From NCBI GenBank assembly GCA_026399025.1, contig JAPLRU010000075.1, forward strand, positions 5,192 through 45,436: a stretch of DNA of 40,245 nt. The letters are read 5' to 3'. Every line of letters starts with the position of its first letter. The first letter of the stretch is position 1. Position numbers and translations under genes: made by a program. The stretch is from Methylobacter sp. Lineage in GTDB: Bacteria; Pseudomonadota; Gammaproteobacteria; Methylococcales; Methylomonadaceae. Under the pieces are notes generated by a model. That model had not been told where the DNA came from. It worked only from the letters and a program-made list of their open reading frames with translations, and did no database searches. Below are positions 10,723-18,369 of this stretch, piece by piece.

Positions 10723-11136
10723 ATGGCGGATTTTCGTTATTTACTGGACACCAATATTGTTTCCGAACTGATAAAGAATCCACGCGGCGCGTTGGCGGAA
10801 ACCATGCTGGCATCTGAGCGGGACCGGTTTTGTTGCACCAGTATAATAGTCGCCTGTGAACTGCGTTACGGAGCCGCAAAAAAGCAATCGCCCAAGCTGT
10901 GTTCAAATGTAGAGCAAATGTTGAACAGTTTGCCGGTATTACCTTTGGACAATAGCGTTGACGAAGTGTATGCCCAAATCCGTACCGACCTTGAGCAACG
11001 CGGTCTGCCTATCGGACATAACGATTTATTGATTGCTGCACATGCTTTGTCGCTCGGGTTAACCGTGGTCACAGCCAATGAACGCGAATTTTCGCGGGTC
11101 GATCAATTAAATGTTGAAAACTGGCTAAATACTTGA
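10723..11136 (+). CDS. vapC: VapC-type PIN-domain toxin ribonuclease
   Basis: A 137-residue PIN domain: Asp9 in YLLDTNIVSELI, Glu46 in TSIIVACELRYG, Asp101 in PIGHNDLLIAAHAL, and the TVVTANEREF strand are the metal-binding acidic set of VapC RNases, which cut initiator tRNA or other structured RNA. The domain is full-length and appears intact. It starts 1 nt after vapB and ends 4 nt before atpB, so atpB may rely on translation of vapC or on the VapBC promoter. Confidence 0.92.
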   Translation: MADFRYLLDTNIVSELIKNPRGALAETMLASERDRFCCTSIIVACELRYGAAKKQSPKLCSNVEQMLNSLPVLPLDNSVDEVYAQIRTDLEQRGLPIGHNDLLIAAHALSLGLTVVTANEREFSRVDQLNVENWLNT

Positions 11137-11140
11137 ATAT

Positions 11141-11806
11141 ATGGAAAACGAATTTACTTTTGCGCTCGGCCCGTTGGCAATAAGCGCCTCAATCATCACC
11201 ACTTGGGGCATTATGCTGGTCATTACGGCAATAGCCTGGCTTTCAACCCGGCATTTGGCGATGTTGCCGGGAGCCTTGCAAACCACCGTTGAGGGCATTG
11301 TCGCCACTATCGACGAGGCGGTTAGCGCGGTCGCGCCGGAACACGGGCGGCAAATCATGCCTTTTATCGCCTCCCTGTGGTTATTCCTAATTATTGCCAA
11401 TCTGCTCAGTTTAATACCGGGTTTGCATTCGCCTACTCAAGATCTTTCAGTGACCTCGGCCTTGGCGATAGTGGTATTTTTTTCGGTACACTGGTTTGGC
11501 ATAAAAACTCAGGGCTTGAAAAAATACCTGCATCATTACCTAAAGCCCAGCCCGATTTTGCTGCCTTTTCATATTATCAGTGAACTTACCCGCACCTTGG
11601 CGCTGGCTATCCGTTTATTCGGCAACATGATGAGCCTGGAAATGGCTGCGATGCTGGTGTTGCTGGTGGCAGGGTTTCTTGCGCCGATTCCGATTTTAAT
11701 GCTGCACATCATTGAAGCGCTGGTACAAGCCTATATATTCGGAATGCTGGCGCTGGTATACGTAGCCGGCGCAATACAATCCCAACAACTTAATTCACCG
11801 GAGTAA
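11141..11806 (+). CDS. atpB: N-ATPase subunit a
   Basis: A 221-residue polytopic membrane protein (five or six helices) with the key helix ELTRTLALAIRLFGNMMSLE; Arg158 in AIRLFGN is the essential ion-channel arginine of subunit a. The N-terminus is short (MENEFTFALGPLAIS) as in N-ATPases. Only 4 nt separate it from the vapC stop and no good Shine-Dalgarno is seen, which suggests that the insertion removed the original site and that translation is coupled. Three bases separate its stop from atpE. Confidence 0.93.
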   Translation: MENEFTFALGPLAISASIITTWGIMLVITAIAWLSTRHLAMLPGALQTTVEGIVATIDEAVSAVAPEHGRQIMPFIASLWLFLIIANLLSLIPGLHSPTQDLSVTSALAIVVFFSVHWFGIKTQGLKKYLHHYLKPSPILLPFHIISELTRTLALAIRLFGNMMSLEMAAMLVLLVAGFLAPIPILMLHIIEALVQAYIFGMLALVYVAGAIQSQQLNSPE

Positions 11807-11809
11807 TTT

Positions 11810-12076
11810 ATGTCTGATATAGCCTCGATTGTCCTTGGCTCCAGTATCGCCGCTATTATCGGTATTGCGCTGGGCGTCATGCTCCCGGCCTTGGCTATGG
11901 GCAAAGCCATCGGCAGCGCCTTGGAGGCCTTATCGCGGCAACCGGAATCGGAACAGTCGATCATGCGCACCTTGTTTATCGGTCTGGCCATGATCGAGTC
12001 GCTGGCGATCTATTGTCTGGTTATTATTTTGATTGTGCTGTTTCGAAATCCGTTGCTTGAATATATCGTTAAGTAA
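11810..12076 (+). CDS. atpE: N-ATPase subunit c (rotor ring)
   Basis: An 88-residue two-helix proteolipid. The polar loop is ALEALSRQPESEQ, with the RQPE motif. Helix 2 carries the ion-binding Glu63 in GLAMIESLAIYCLV, followed by Ser64 and Tyr68, a Na+-type ES...Y pattern. Two deviations from what I recall of N-ATPase c subunits: the usual Thr after ES is Leu65, and the helix-1 PALGEG segment reads PALAMG, so a second carboxylate is missing. Ion choice (Na+ or H+) is therefore uncertain. GGAG lies about 10 nt upstream of ATG. Confidence 0.92.
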   Translation: MSDIASIVLGSSIAAIIGIALGVMLPALAMGKAIGSALEALSRQPESEQSIMRTLFIGLAMIESLAIYCLVIILIVLFRNPLLEYIVK

Positions 12077-12087
12077 TTGAAAAAGCA

Positions 12088-12117
12088 TTCACCACGAAGA
12101 CACGAAGGGCACGAAGG
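12088..12117 (+). repeat. CACCACGAAG-family repeat, copy before the GxxExxY remnant
   Basis: TTCACCACGAAGACACGAAG followed by GGCACGAAGG; direct copy of the block at 12614. The broken GxxExxY gene starts 2 bp later. Repeats of this type often flank such genes in bacteria. Confidence 0.8.
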
Positions 12118-12119
12118 TA

Positions 12120-12600
12120 TGGAATTTGACTATTTATCAAGACGTGTCATTGGTTGTGCGATTGAAGTCCATAAAATTTTGGGGCTGGGTTATTAGAGTC
12201 CACTTACGAAAAGTGCCTAGAGCATGAGCTTTATCTCGCTGGACTTTCTTATACGGTGCAAGAACCATTGCCTGTTAGCTATAAGGGCGTTGAACTGGAT
12301 TGTGGATATAGGCTTGATCGTAAGTATTCACCTCCCCCTTTGAAAAAGGGGGATCGAGGGGGATTTATTTAGAATAATCTCCCCTAACCCCTCTTTTTCA
12401 AAGAGGGGGACTGAATAATTACGCTTGATCTTGTGGTGGAAAATAAGCTGATTGTTGAATTAAAAAGCGTCGATAAATTACAAAAAATTCATGAAGCACA
12501 AATACTCACTTACATGAAATTGACTGGTTTAGGCGTAGGCCTGCTGATTAACTTTAATGAGATACTCTTGAAAAATGGTATCAAACGTTTTGTTCTTTAG
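12120..12600 (+). pseudogene. Broken GxxExxY-family gene
   Basis: Conceptual translation reads MEFDYLSRRVIGCAIEVHKI, then LGLGY and a stop. Skipping one base near 12185 restores LLESTYEKCLEHELYLAGLS and YTVQEPLPVSYKGVELDCGY up to 12319. A 103-bp MITE then interrupts the frame, and after it LDLVVENKLIVELKSVDKLQ continues to a stop at 12600. The pieces together make a typical GxxExxY protein (GxxExxY in G-C-A-I-E-V-H region, ELK nuclease-like core) of about 125 residues. So the gene carries one -1 frameshift and one insertion and is dead. It lies between atpE and atpF and is bounded by direct CACCACGAAG repeats. Confidence 0.85.
12320..12422 (+). mobile_element. 103-bp palindromic MITE with 8-bp target duplication
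   Basis: The element begins GTAAGTATTCACCTCCCCCT and ends in the near reverse complement ...GGACTGAATAATTAC, so it can fold over its whole length. It is bounded by the direct 8-bp repeat GCTTGATC (12312-12319 and 12423-12430), a target-site duplication, and it interrupts the GxxExxY reading frame exactly there. It encodes nothing. A second copy, in opposite orientation, lies at 15996-16099. Confidence 0.88.
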
Positions 12601-12613
12601 AATTTTAAAAACT

Positions 12614-12636
12614 TTCACCACGAAGGCACGAAGAAA
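12614..12636 (+). repeat. CACCACGAAG-family repeat, copy after the GxxExxY remnant
   Basis: TTCACCACGAAGGCACGAAG plus AAA, in the same orientation as the block at 12088, so the dead gene is framed by direct repeats. Confidence 0.75.
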
Positions 12637-12719
12637 AACGCGACGATAAGAATTATGAAAAATTGATCATACAGCCCTCAGTATATTGATAAGACCTTCT
12701 TAAAAATAAGCGTTAAAAC

Positions 12720-12748
12720 TTCGTGCTCTTCGTGCCTTCGTGGTGAAT
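12720..12748 (-). repeat. CACCACGAAG-family repeat, inverted copy
   Basis: CTTCGTGCCTTCGTGGTGAA preceded by TTCGTGCT is the reverse complement of the block at 12614; the two arms enclose about 85 bp with no gene. Confidence 0.75.
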
Positions 12749-12785
12749 AATTTTTTCACTGAACACCTAATCGACAATAAAGCCT

Positions 12786-13535
12786 ATGGAATTCAACCTA
12801 TCGACATTTGTTCTTGAGATTATCAACTTCCTGATTCTGATTTGGATTTTGCAGCGGCTTTTTTACAAGCCTTTGCTGGAAGTCATCGCCAAGCGTAAGC
12901 AGTTTATCGACCAATCGCTGAGCGAGGCCAAAAACCTGAAACTCCATGCAGAACAACAATGCAGCCTGTATGAAAATCGGCAAAAGCTGTGGGAGCAGGA
13001 AAAACAGGCCGCTCTCAATGAGCTGCACCGGCAACTTGAAGCCGAAAGAAGAGCCGCTCTGGACAAGCTGAATGCCGATCTGGAGCAAGAGCGGCAAAAA
13101 GCCAAAGTAACCTTATCAAGGCAACAGCAGGAACTGCGGCAACAGACCGAAAAACAAGCCTTACAAAACGGCGCTAAATTTGCCGGAATGCTGTTGCAAC
13201 AAGCCTCAGGTCCTGAGCTGGAAGCCCGTTTATTTAGCCTGTTGCTGGACAATTTAACCACCTTGCCGGAAGCCTGCAAACTGTGCTTGACCACCTTGAG
13301 CACTAAAAAATCGATACCTATTAAAATAACCAGCGCCTATCCCTTAGCGGATGAAATGCGCGGGCAACTGGAGCAAAAACTGACGTCATTAATCAACAGC
13401 CCGATCAATTTTCAATATCATCAGGATGTAGCATTAATTGCCGGACTGCGTATGGACATCGGCGCTTGGGTGCTGAACGCCAACCTGCAACACGAACTGG
13501 TCGGTTTTACCGAGATCGGCTATGAATCGGAATGA
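12786..13535 (+). CDS. atpF: N-ATPase subunit b with delta-like C-terminal domain
   Basis: A 249-residue protein, longer than a normal b subunit (about 156). Residues 8-28 are the membrane anchor ([26 protein letters not shown]), 35-150 a charged coiled coil (the peripheral stalk), and 160-249 a delta-like domain ([19 protein letters not shown] ... [20 protein letters not shown], the 'iGG.r.rigd.v.d.s' region of delta). This fusion replaces the missing atpH, as is usual in N-ATPase operons. It is separated from atpE by 709 bp of inserted DNA, and it overlaps atpA by 14 nt. Confidence 0.92.
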   Translation: MEFNLSTFVLEIINFLILIWILQRLFYKPLLEVIAKRKQFIDQSLSEAKNLKLHAEQQCSLYENRQKLWEQEKQAALNELHRQLEAERRAALDKLNADLEQERQKAKVTLSRQQQELRQQTEKQALQNGAKFAGMLLQQASGPELEARLFSLLLDNLTTLPEACKLCLTTLSTKKSIPIKITSAYPLADEMRGQLEQKLTSLINSPINFQYHQDVALIAGLRMDIGAWVLNANLQHELVGFTEIGYESE

Positions 13536-15063
13536 TGCAGCGTCTATCGTTCCCCCGCGTGTGAATGCAGGGAATGCGGCTCCGGCGGCGCGGGAGACCC
13601 TGCTGGACCAACAAGCGGACTGGCTGGCTAATTACCAACCGGGCCTGCGTATTACCGAGCAAGGCACCGTCGTCTCCATCGGCGACGGCATCAGCTGGAT
13701 CAAAGGCTTGCCGTCGGCGGCTATCGAAGACATCCTGGTGTTTGCCGACGGCAGCCGGGGCATGGTGTTCGATCTTAACCGCGACCGCATCGGTGCTATT
13801 TTACTGTACGAAACCGAAGCGTTAACGGCGGGCACTACCGTTCATCTGTCCCGGCACTCGCTGAGCATTCCGGTCGGCGACGCCTTTTTAGGCCGAGTGA
13901 TCGACCCGCTGGGAACGCCGTTGGACGGGCAAAACCCGCCCTCGCAGACCGGCCGGGAAAATATGGAAAAAGCTTCGCCCGCCATTATCGCCCGCGATTT
14001 TGTCCATAAACCGTTATACACCGGCATAAAAATTATCGACACCCTGATTCCGATAGGCAAAGGCCAGCGGCAATTGATCGTCGGCGATGAAGGCTTGGGC
14101 AGAACGTCTATCGCGATCGACACCGTTATTAACCAAAAAGATAAAAATGTAATCTGTATTTACGTGCTGATCGGGCAGAAGCGCTCCGCCGTGGTTAACA
14201 CCCTGGAAATCCTGAAAAAGCACGGTGCGCTGGATTACACCGTGTGCGTGGTTGCCGAAGCCAGCGCCTTGCCCGGCTTGCAATACATCGCCCCGTTTGC
14301 CGGTTGCGCGCTGGCCGAACACTGGATGGCGCAAGGTCGGGATACCTTGATTATTTACGACGATTTATCAACCCACGCCAGAACTTATCGGGAGCTGTCG
14401 TTGTTATTGCGCAGACCGCCCGGACGCGAAGCCTATCCCGGCGACATTTTTTTCGTCCATTCCCGCCTGCTGGAACGTTCGACCTGTTTGAATGCCGAAA
14501 ACGGCGGCGGCAGCATGACCGCGTTGCCGATCATCGAAACCAAACAGGGCGAAATCGCCGCTTACATTCCGACCAACCTGATTTCGATTACCGACGGACA
14601 AATCTATCTGGATAACGATTTGTTTGTGTCCGGCTTTCGCCCGGCCATCGACATCACCCGCTCGGTGTCGCGCATCGGCGGCAAAGCGCAGGATATGAGC
14701 ATCCGCGATCAAGCCGGGCAAATGAAACTGGATTACCTGCAATTTTTGGAACTGGAAGCCTTCACCCGCTTCGGTCAGCGTCTGGAAGCGTCAATGGAAG
14801 CCCGGATCAAACGGGGCCGACTGCTGCGGGAAATCTTAAAACAAGACCGCTTGGCGCCGCACAGCACTGTTTTTCAATTGGCTTGGTTAACGGCATTTAA
14901 TTCCGGATTGTTTAATCAAGTCGATGCTAAAGACATTGCACGGATGTTGATGCGCATCGAACAAGCGATTAAATCCACGCCGCTAACCTTGGACAGCGCC
15001 CCCGAGCAATGGCGCTTGGCGGTCAGCGAATGGCTTAACATCGATCCCGCAGCAACATCATGA
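13522..15063 (+). CDS. atpA: N-ATPase subunit alpha, with altered Walker A
   Basis: A 513-residue alpha subunit with all main blocks: [70 protein letters not shown] and the arginine-finger segment [12 protein letters not shown]. The Walker A loop, usually GDRQTGKT, reads GDEGLGRTS (188-196): the phosphate-binding Lys is Arg194 and the Gln/Thr pair is lost. Since alpha holds only non-catalytic sites, the enzyme may still turn over, but regulation by non-catalytic ATP should differ. ATG at 13522 lies within atpF. Stop overlaps atpG start (ATGA). Confidence 0.95.
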   Translation: MNRNDAASIVPPRVNAGNAAPAARETLLDQQADWLANYQPGLRITEQGTVVSIGDGISWIKGLPSAAIEDILVFADGSRGMVFDLNRDRIGAILLYETEALTAGTTVHLSRHSLSIPVGDAFLGRVIDPLGTPLDGQNPPSQTGRENMEKASPAIIARDFVHKPLYTGIKIIDTLIPIGKGQRQLIVGDEGLGRTSIAIDTVINQKDKNVICIYVLIGQKRSAVVNTLEILKKHGALDYTVCVVAEASALPGLQYIAPFAGCALAEHWMAQGRDTLIIYDDLSTHARTYRELSLLLRRPPGREAYPGDIFFVHSRLLERSTCLNAENGGGSMTALPIIETKQGEIAAYIPTNLISITDGQIYLDNDLFVSGFRPAIDITRSVSRIGGKAQDMSIRDQAGQMKLDYLQFLELEAFTRFGQRLEASMEARIKRGRLLREILKQDRLAPHSTVFQLAWLTAFNSGLFNQVDAKDIARMLMRIEQAIKSTPLTLDSAPEQWRLAVSEWLNIDPAATS

Positions 15064-15899
15064 GCCTAAGCCGCGAACTGCAACTGCATATCACCCAGTT
15101 GAAAGAGATACGCAGCATTTTAAACGCCATGAAAAACCTGGCGTTCATGGAAATCCATAAACTACAGCGTTTTAAAACCCTGCAAGGTCAAGTCGTGGCT
15201 AATATTGAACACGCGGCGCTGGATTTTCTGAATTTTTATCCCGATTTAGTCGAGGCTGAGCAAGGCGCTACGCATATTGGTATTTTGCTGGGGGCGGAGC
15301 GCGGATTTTGCGGCGATTTTAACGAAAGCCTGATCAATGCTATCGCAAATCAAGCGTACACCGGCATTATTGCGGTCGGTAGCCGACTGTGTAATCGGCT
15401 GGAAGGCATAAATCAGGAAGTCATGGCGATGCTCGAAGGCGCGAATGTTGCCGAAGAAATACCCGAGATCATTAACCGTCTGCTTGACGCTATCAGCTCA
15501 TTGTCCGACAACGAGGCCGGGAATAAAGCCGTGTCCCCGTTTCGCTTAACGGTTGTTTATCACGATGACGCCGGCAACCGAATCAGCCGGCGGCAGCTGC
15601 TTCCGCCTTTCCCTCAGCCACATGAAAAAACTTTTCATTACCGCAACCCGCCGGTATTGAATCTGGAGCCCGGCGAGTTTTTTGCGGACTTGGTCGATCA
15701 TTATTTGTTTGCGCTGCTGCATGAAATTTTTTATATCTCGCTGATGGCTGAAAATAACAGCCGCCTGCAACATCTGGAAGGCGCGGTCAACCACCTTGAC
15801 GATGAAACCGTCAAGCTGCAAAGAAAATCCCAAATTTACCGGCAGGAAGAAATTACCGAAGAGATTGAAGTTATATTGCTGAATGCGGAGAATCTTTAA
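15060..15899 (+). CDS. atpG: N-ATPase subunit gamma
   Basis: A 279-residue gamma subunit (central shaft). The N-terminal helix [20 protein letters not shown] and the C-terminal helix ([20 protein letters not shown] ... [17 protein letters not shown]) are the typical coiled-coil pair, with a Rossmann-like middle ([17 protein letters not shown]). The ATG overlaps the atpA stop. It closes the operon; the last 19 nt of the gene plus one base (15881-15900) recur at 21365-21384, on the far side of the restriction-modification island. Confidence 0.93.
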   Translation: MSLSRELQLHITQLKEIRSILNAMKNLAFMEIHKLQRFKTLQGQVVANIEHAALDFLNFYPDLVEAEQGATHIGILLGAERGFCGDFNESLINAIANQAYTGIIAVGSRLCNRLEGINQEVMAMLEGANVAEEIPEIINRLLDAISSLSDNEAGNKAVSPFRLTVVYHDDAGNRISRRQLLPPFPQPHEKTFHYRNPPVLNLEPGEFFADLVDHYLFALLHEIFYISLMAENNSRLQHLEGAVNHLDDETVKLQRKSQIYRQEEITEEIEVILLNAENL

Positions 15900-15900
15900 C
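15881..15900 (+). repeat. Left 20-bp direct repeat of the island (3' end of atpG)
   Basis: GAATGCGGAGAATCTTTAAC here and GAATGCGGATAATCTTTAAC at 21365-21384 match at 19 of 20 positions in direct orientation. The left copy includes the atpG stop codon. Such gene-end duplications are typical of attachment sites of integrated elements. Confidence 0.6.
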
Positions 15901-15995
15901 TGTCTGCTTGGCAACGAGCGGCGATGATGTGAAGGCATTGACGCGGGTTTTCATCGCTTGCGTCTCCCAAAAGTGGTCACCGAACCCTCAGCTTT

Positions 15996-16099
15996 GTAAT
16001 TATTCAGTCCCCCTCTTTGAAAAAGAGGGGTTAGGGGAGATTTTTTAAATAAATCCCCCTCGATCCCCCTTTTTCAAAGGGGGAGGTGAATACAATTAC
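15996..16099 (-). mobile_element. 104-bp palindromic MITE, second copy
   Basis: It begins GTAATTATTCAGTCCCCCTC and ends ...GGTGAATACAATTAC, the reverse complement of the copy at 12320-12422 with few changes. No target duplication is visible at its edges. Lying 97 bp after atpG and foldable along its length, it may end transcription of the operon. Confidence 0.82.
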
Positions 16100-16270
16100 C
16101 GAGAATGCCCCTGTTACTTTATTCGCCTAAGGTATGACCAAGGAATAGTTTAGTATTAGTGCTTGTTGTGGCTGTGTGATTTAGTGGCATGATATAGAGC
16201 CCGGAGTTGGTAAGTTTTTTTGGGGTGGATGTTATACTTTGGCAAAATTGAATCAATCGAAGGTAATTTT

Positions 16271-16702
16271 ATGAGCGCTGTCGCCTTACATTTATACGAA
16301 AAACTGAACGAAGCTTCAGATGATAAAGCGCGTTCAAAAGCCATTGTGGAAGCTTTTAGTGAATTAGAGGAGCGTTATCCAAACCTTAGGGAAGTGGTTA
16401 CTCAACGGAATTTGAGCGAAACCGAATTGCGCTTGCAAAAAGAAATCGAGAAAACCCGCCTTGAAATCAAGACGGTTGAGGCGAATTTGCAAAAAGAAAT
16501 CGAGAAAACCCGCCTTGAAATCAAGACGGTTGAGGCAAATTTGCAAAAAGAAATCGAGAAAATGCGCCTTGAAATCAAACAAATCGAAGTGAATTTTTCT
16601 AAAGCTATCCACCAGCAAACCCTTTGGGTCATTGGTTCAGTGGGAACGATTGTCATGGGTGTTCGCCTGCTCGAATGGTTCTTGGCTCATTTAGCCGCGT
16701 AG
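16271..16702 (+). CDS. Coiled-coil protein with C-terminal membrane anchor (DUF1640-like), copy 1
   Basis: A 143-residue protein. Residues 1-50 are a conserved helical head (MSAVALHLYEKLNEASDDKA ... FSELEERYPNLREVVTQRNL). Residues 55-108 are three tandem 18-residue repeats (LQKEIEKTRLEIKTVEAN, the last varied), forming a long coiled coil encoded by 54-bp DNA repeats. The C-terminus (QTLWVIGSVGTIVMGVRLLE) is a membrane helix. The layout resembles DUF1640/CCDC90-like bacterial proteins; function unknown. ATG 16271 follows GAAGGT; the longer frame from 16220 is rejected. A near-identical but frameshifted copy lies at 20855, on the other side of the RM genes. Confidence 0.75.
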   Translation: MSAVALHLYEKLNEASDDKARSKAIVEAFSELEERYPNLREVVTQRNLSETELRLQKEIEKTRLEIKTVEANLQKEIEKTRLEIKTVEANLQKEIEKMRLEIKQIEVNFSKAIHQQTLWVIGSVGTIVMGVRLLEWFLAHLAA

Positions 16703-16896
16703 TTCGGGTAATGCTTTCCTCCCACCGCTTTGTTGGCAACTGGTGGGCAAACGATAAAGCTGTTTGCTCAGTGCATAGCTAAAAATAACGTATAAATATG
16801 TTTATTTTTAAGGTGTCTGACGCCTTCATATTGTTTTTCATCTCTCCCAAAGCTGTTTAATCAATGCATGAGGAGACTCTTTAAATTGACATTTTA

Positions 16897-18369
16897 TCAA
16901 CTTACCGTACTTGGTAATCCCAAAACATCTTCATTGAACAAACGCAAGGCTTCTTGTTCTTTTGTAAAGGCGATGTAGCGTAGTTCATTAGCCTTAAGCA
17001 CGAGGCTATTGATTTCGCGCATCTGGGCTACGTCGATAAGCATGGGAACGGGCACTTCCGCAAGTTGGTATTGGTCAATTTCAAAAACGACTGCACCATA
17101 GGTGTGGCGGCGTATTAGCGGTAACGCCCATTCAGAACTTAGCCACGCATACAGATAGCCTGCCCACTCTGCATTAGCGGGTACGGCTCTGAGTATATGC
17201 TGACTACCCGCCCAGCCTTGCCAGTGCTTAGGCACAATATTGACTTTACCTATCGTGCCGCTGCATGTAATCAAAATCATATTTTCATCTAGCGTCAATT
17301 GTTCGGCAATGCGTTCGCCATGATGCTTAAGTGATAAATATTTTTCACCGCGTGGGTCGAGTTCCAAAATTTCTTTTCCACCCAAAAACGGCACACCTTG
17401 TTTTTCATCAACATAAATTCGCTTGAAACGACCAGGTAAAATAATTTTTTGCGTAAGTTGTTTATCGCCTAATGCTAAAACTTGCGAGGCATGTTTATGT
17501 AAGTGTTGAGTGATTGCCTGTGCTAACGGGTTGTGATAATTGGCTTCAAGGCGGTAGTTTACATCCGCGACATTCACGCTGAAACAGCGTAGCCCATTGC
17601 CGCCGCTCGCTGGTGAATTCAATTCTTCAACCGCTGGAAGTTTTAGCGCGGCTTGTAACTTGGCGCGGGCTTGTGTAATCAAATCATTCGATTTGTCACG
17701 CAAATTAAAGGATTCTGTGACTGTGTGATGGATGTGTGTTTTAAGTATTGGTGGTGCGTTTGGAATCGGTAGATTTAACAAATGCGTCGGCTCAACGTGT
17801 TGAATTACAGCGCCATAATTTGAAGATTGTAGAATGGCGCGACCAGTGCGGCTTTTTAGGTAAATATAAATATAACCAAGATTATGCGTTTGCTTTGGCG
17901 TAAGGCGAATCACGTCATCTGAAAAAATACCGCCAAGCAATGTCTTACTGGCAATGGTGCAGTTTCCTATTGTTCCAGAGCGGGTAATAAGTAAGGTATT
18001 TCCTTTAATTCTTAACGCATCAAGCTCTTTAATTTTTTTGACTGCTAAAAATTTAGTTGCACTTGGCGCAAGCTCATTGAGCTGAGATGGTAAGAAAAAT
18101 TTCTCACCATGTTGTTTTAATACATAAGCGCGTTTAAAACGACCCGGATAAGTGCATTCATTGGTCAACTCAGTGAGCGGTATCGCACCATATTTACATT
18201 GAGTGACAAGTAACTTTGAATTTTGCGCCTCTGTTGCATAAACACTCGCTTCCAGCCGCAAGCCGTTTTCAAATACGCTTTGAATAGGTAAACTTACCCA
18301 GCTAAAGTTTTGCGGTTTACTAGGCGCGTCCCAAATGACGGGCGACTGATAGGCAGTCGTGGCTACCAT
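16897..18369 (-). CDS. hsdS: Restriction-modification specificity subunit (HsdS / BcgI-B type)
   Basis: A 490-residue DNA-recognition subunit with two target-recognition domains. Each half has the same landmarks: PGRFKR at 75-80 and 312-317, SGTIG at 131-135 and 370-374, and a YGAV turn (185-188 and again near 420). Between and after the halves lie helical spacers (FNLRDKSNDLITQARAKLQA). It overlaps the upstream methyltransferase gene by 7 nt, so the two are translationally coupled. Two half-sites imply a bipartite recognition sequence. No hsdR gene is in the window; see the partner gene for the fused nuclease domain. Confidence 0.88.
   Translation of the reverse strand: MVATTAYQSPVIWDAPSKPQNFSWVSLPIQSVFENGLRLEASVYATEAQNSKLLVTQCKYGAIPLTELTNECTYPGRFKRAYVLKQHGEKFFLPSQLNELAPSATKFLAVKKIKELDALRIKGNTLLITRSGTIGNCTIASKTLLGGIFSDDVIRLTPKQTHNLGYIYIYLKSRTGRAILQSSNYGAVIQHVEPTHLLNLPIPNAPPILKTHIHHTVTESFNLRDKSNDLITQARAKLQAALKLPAVEELNSPASGGNGLRCFSVNVADVNYRLEANYHNPLAQAITQHLHKHASQVLALGDKQLTQKIILPGRFKRIYVDEKQGVPFLGGKEILELDPRGEKYLSLKHHGERIAEQLTLDENMILITCSGTIGKVNIVPKHWQGWAGSQHILRAVPANAEWAGYLYAWLSSEWALPLIRRHTYGAVVFEIDQYQLAEVPVPMLIDVAQMREINSLVLKANELRYIAFTKEQEALRLFNEDVLGLPSTVS

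Noticed and set aside
16434-16600. Regular DNA repeats that could be taken for a CRISPR array
   Set aside because: The 54-bp units are contiguous, without unique spacers, and encode 18-residue coiled-coil repeats in an open frame.
16364-16656. Open frames on the minus strand opposite the coiled-coil repeats
   Set aside because: They exist only because the repeat DNA lacks stops on both strands; composition (Phe/Leu-rich) is that of an antisense shadow.
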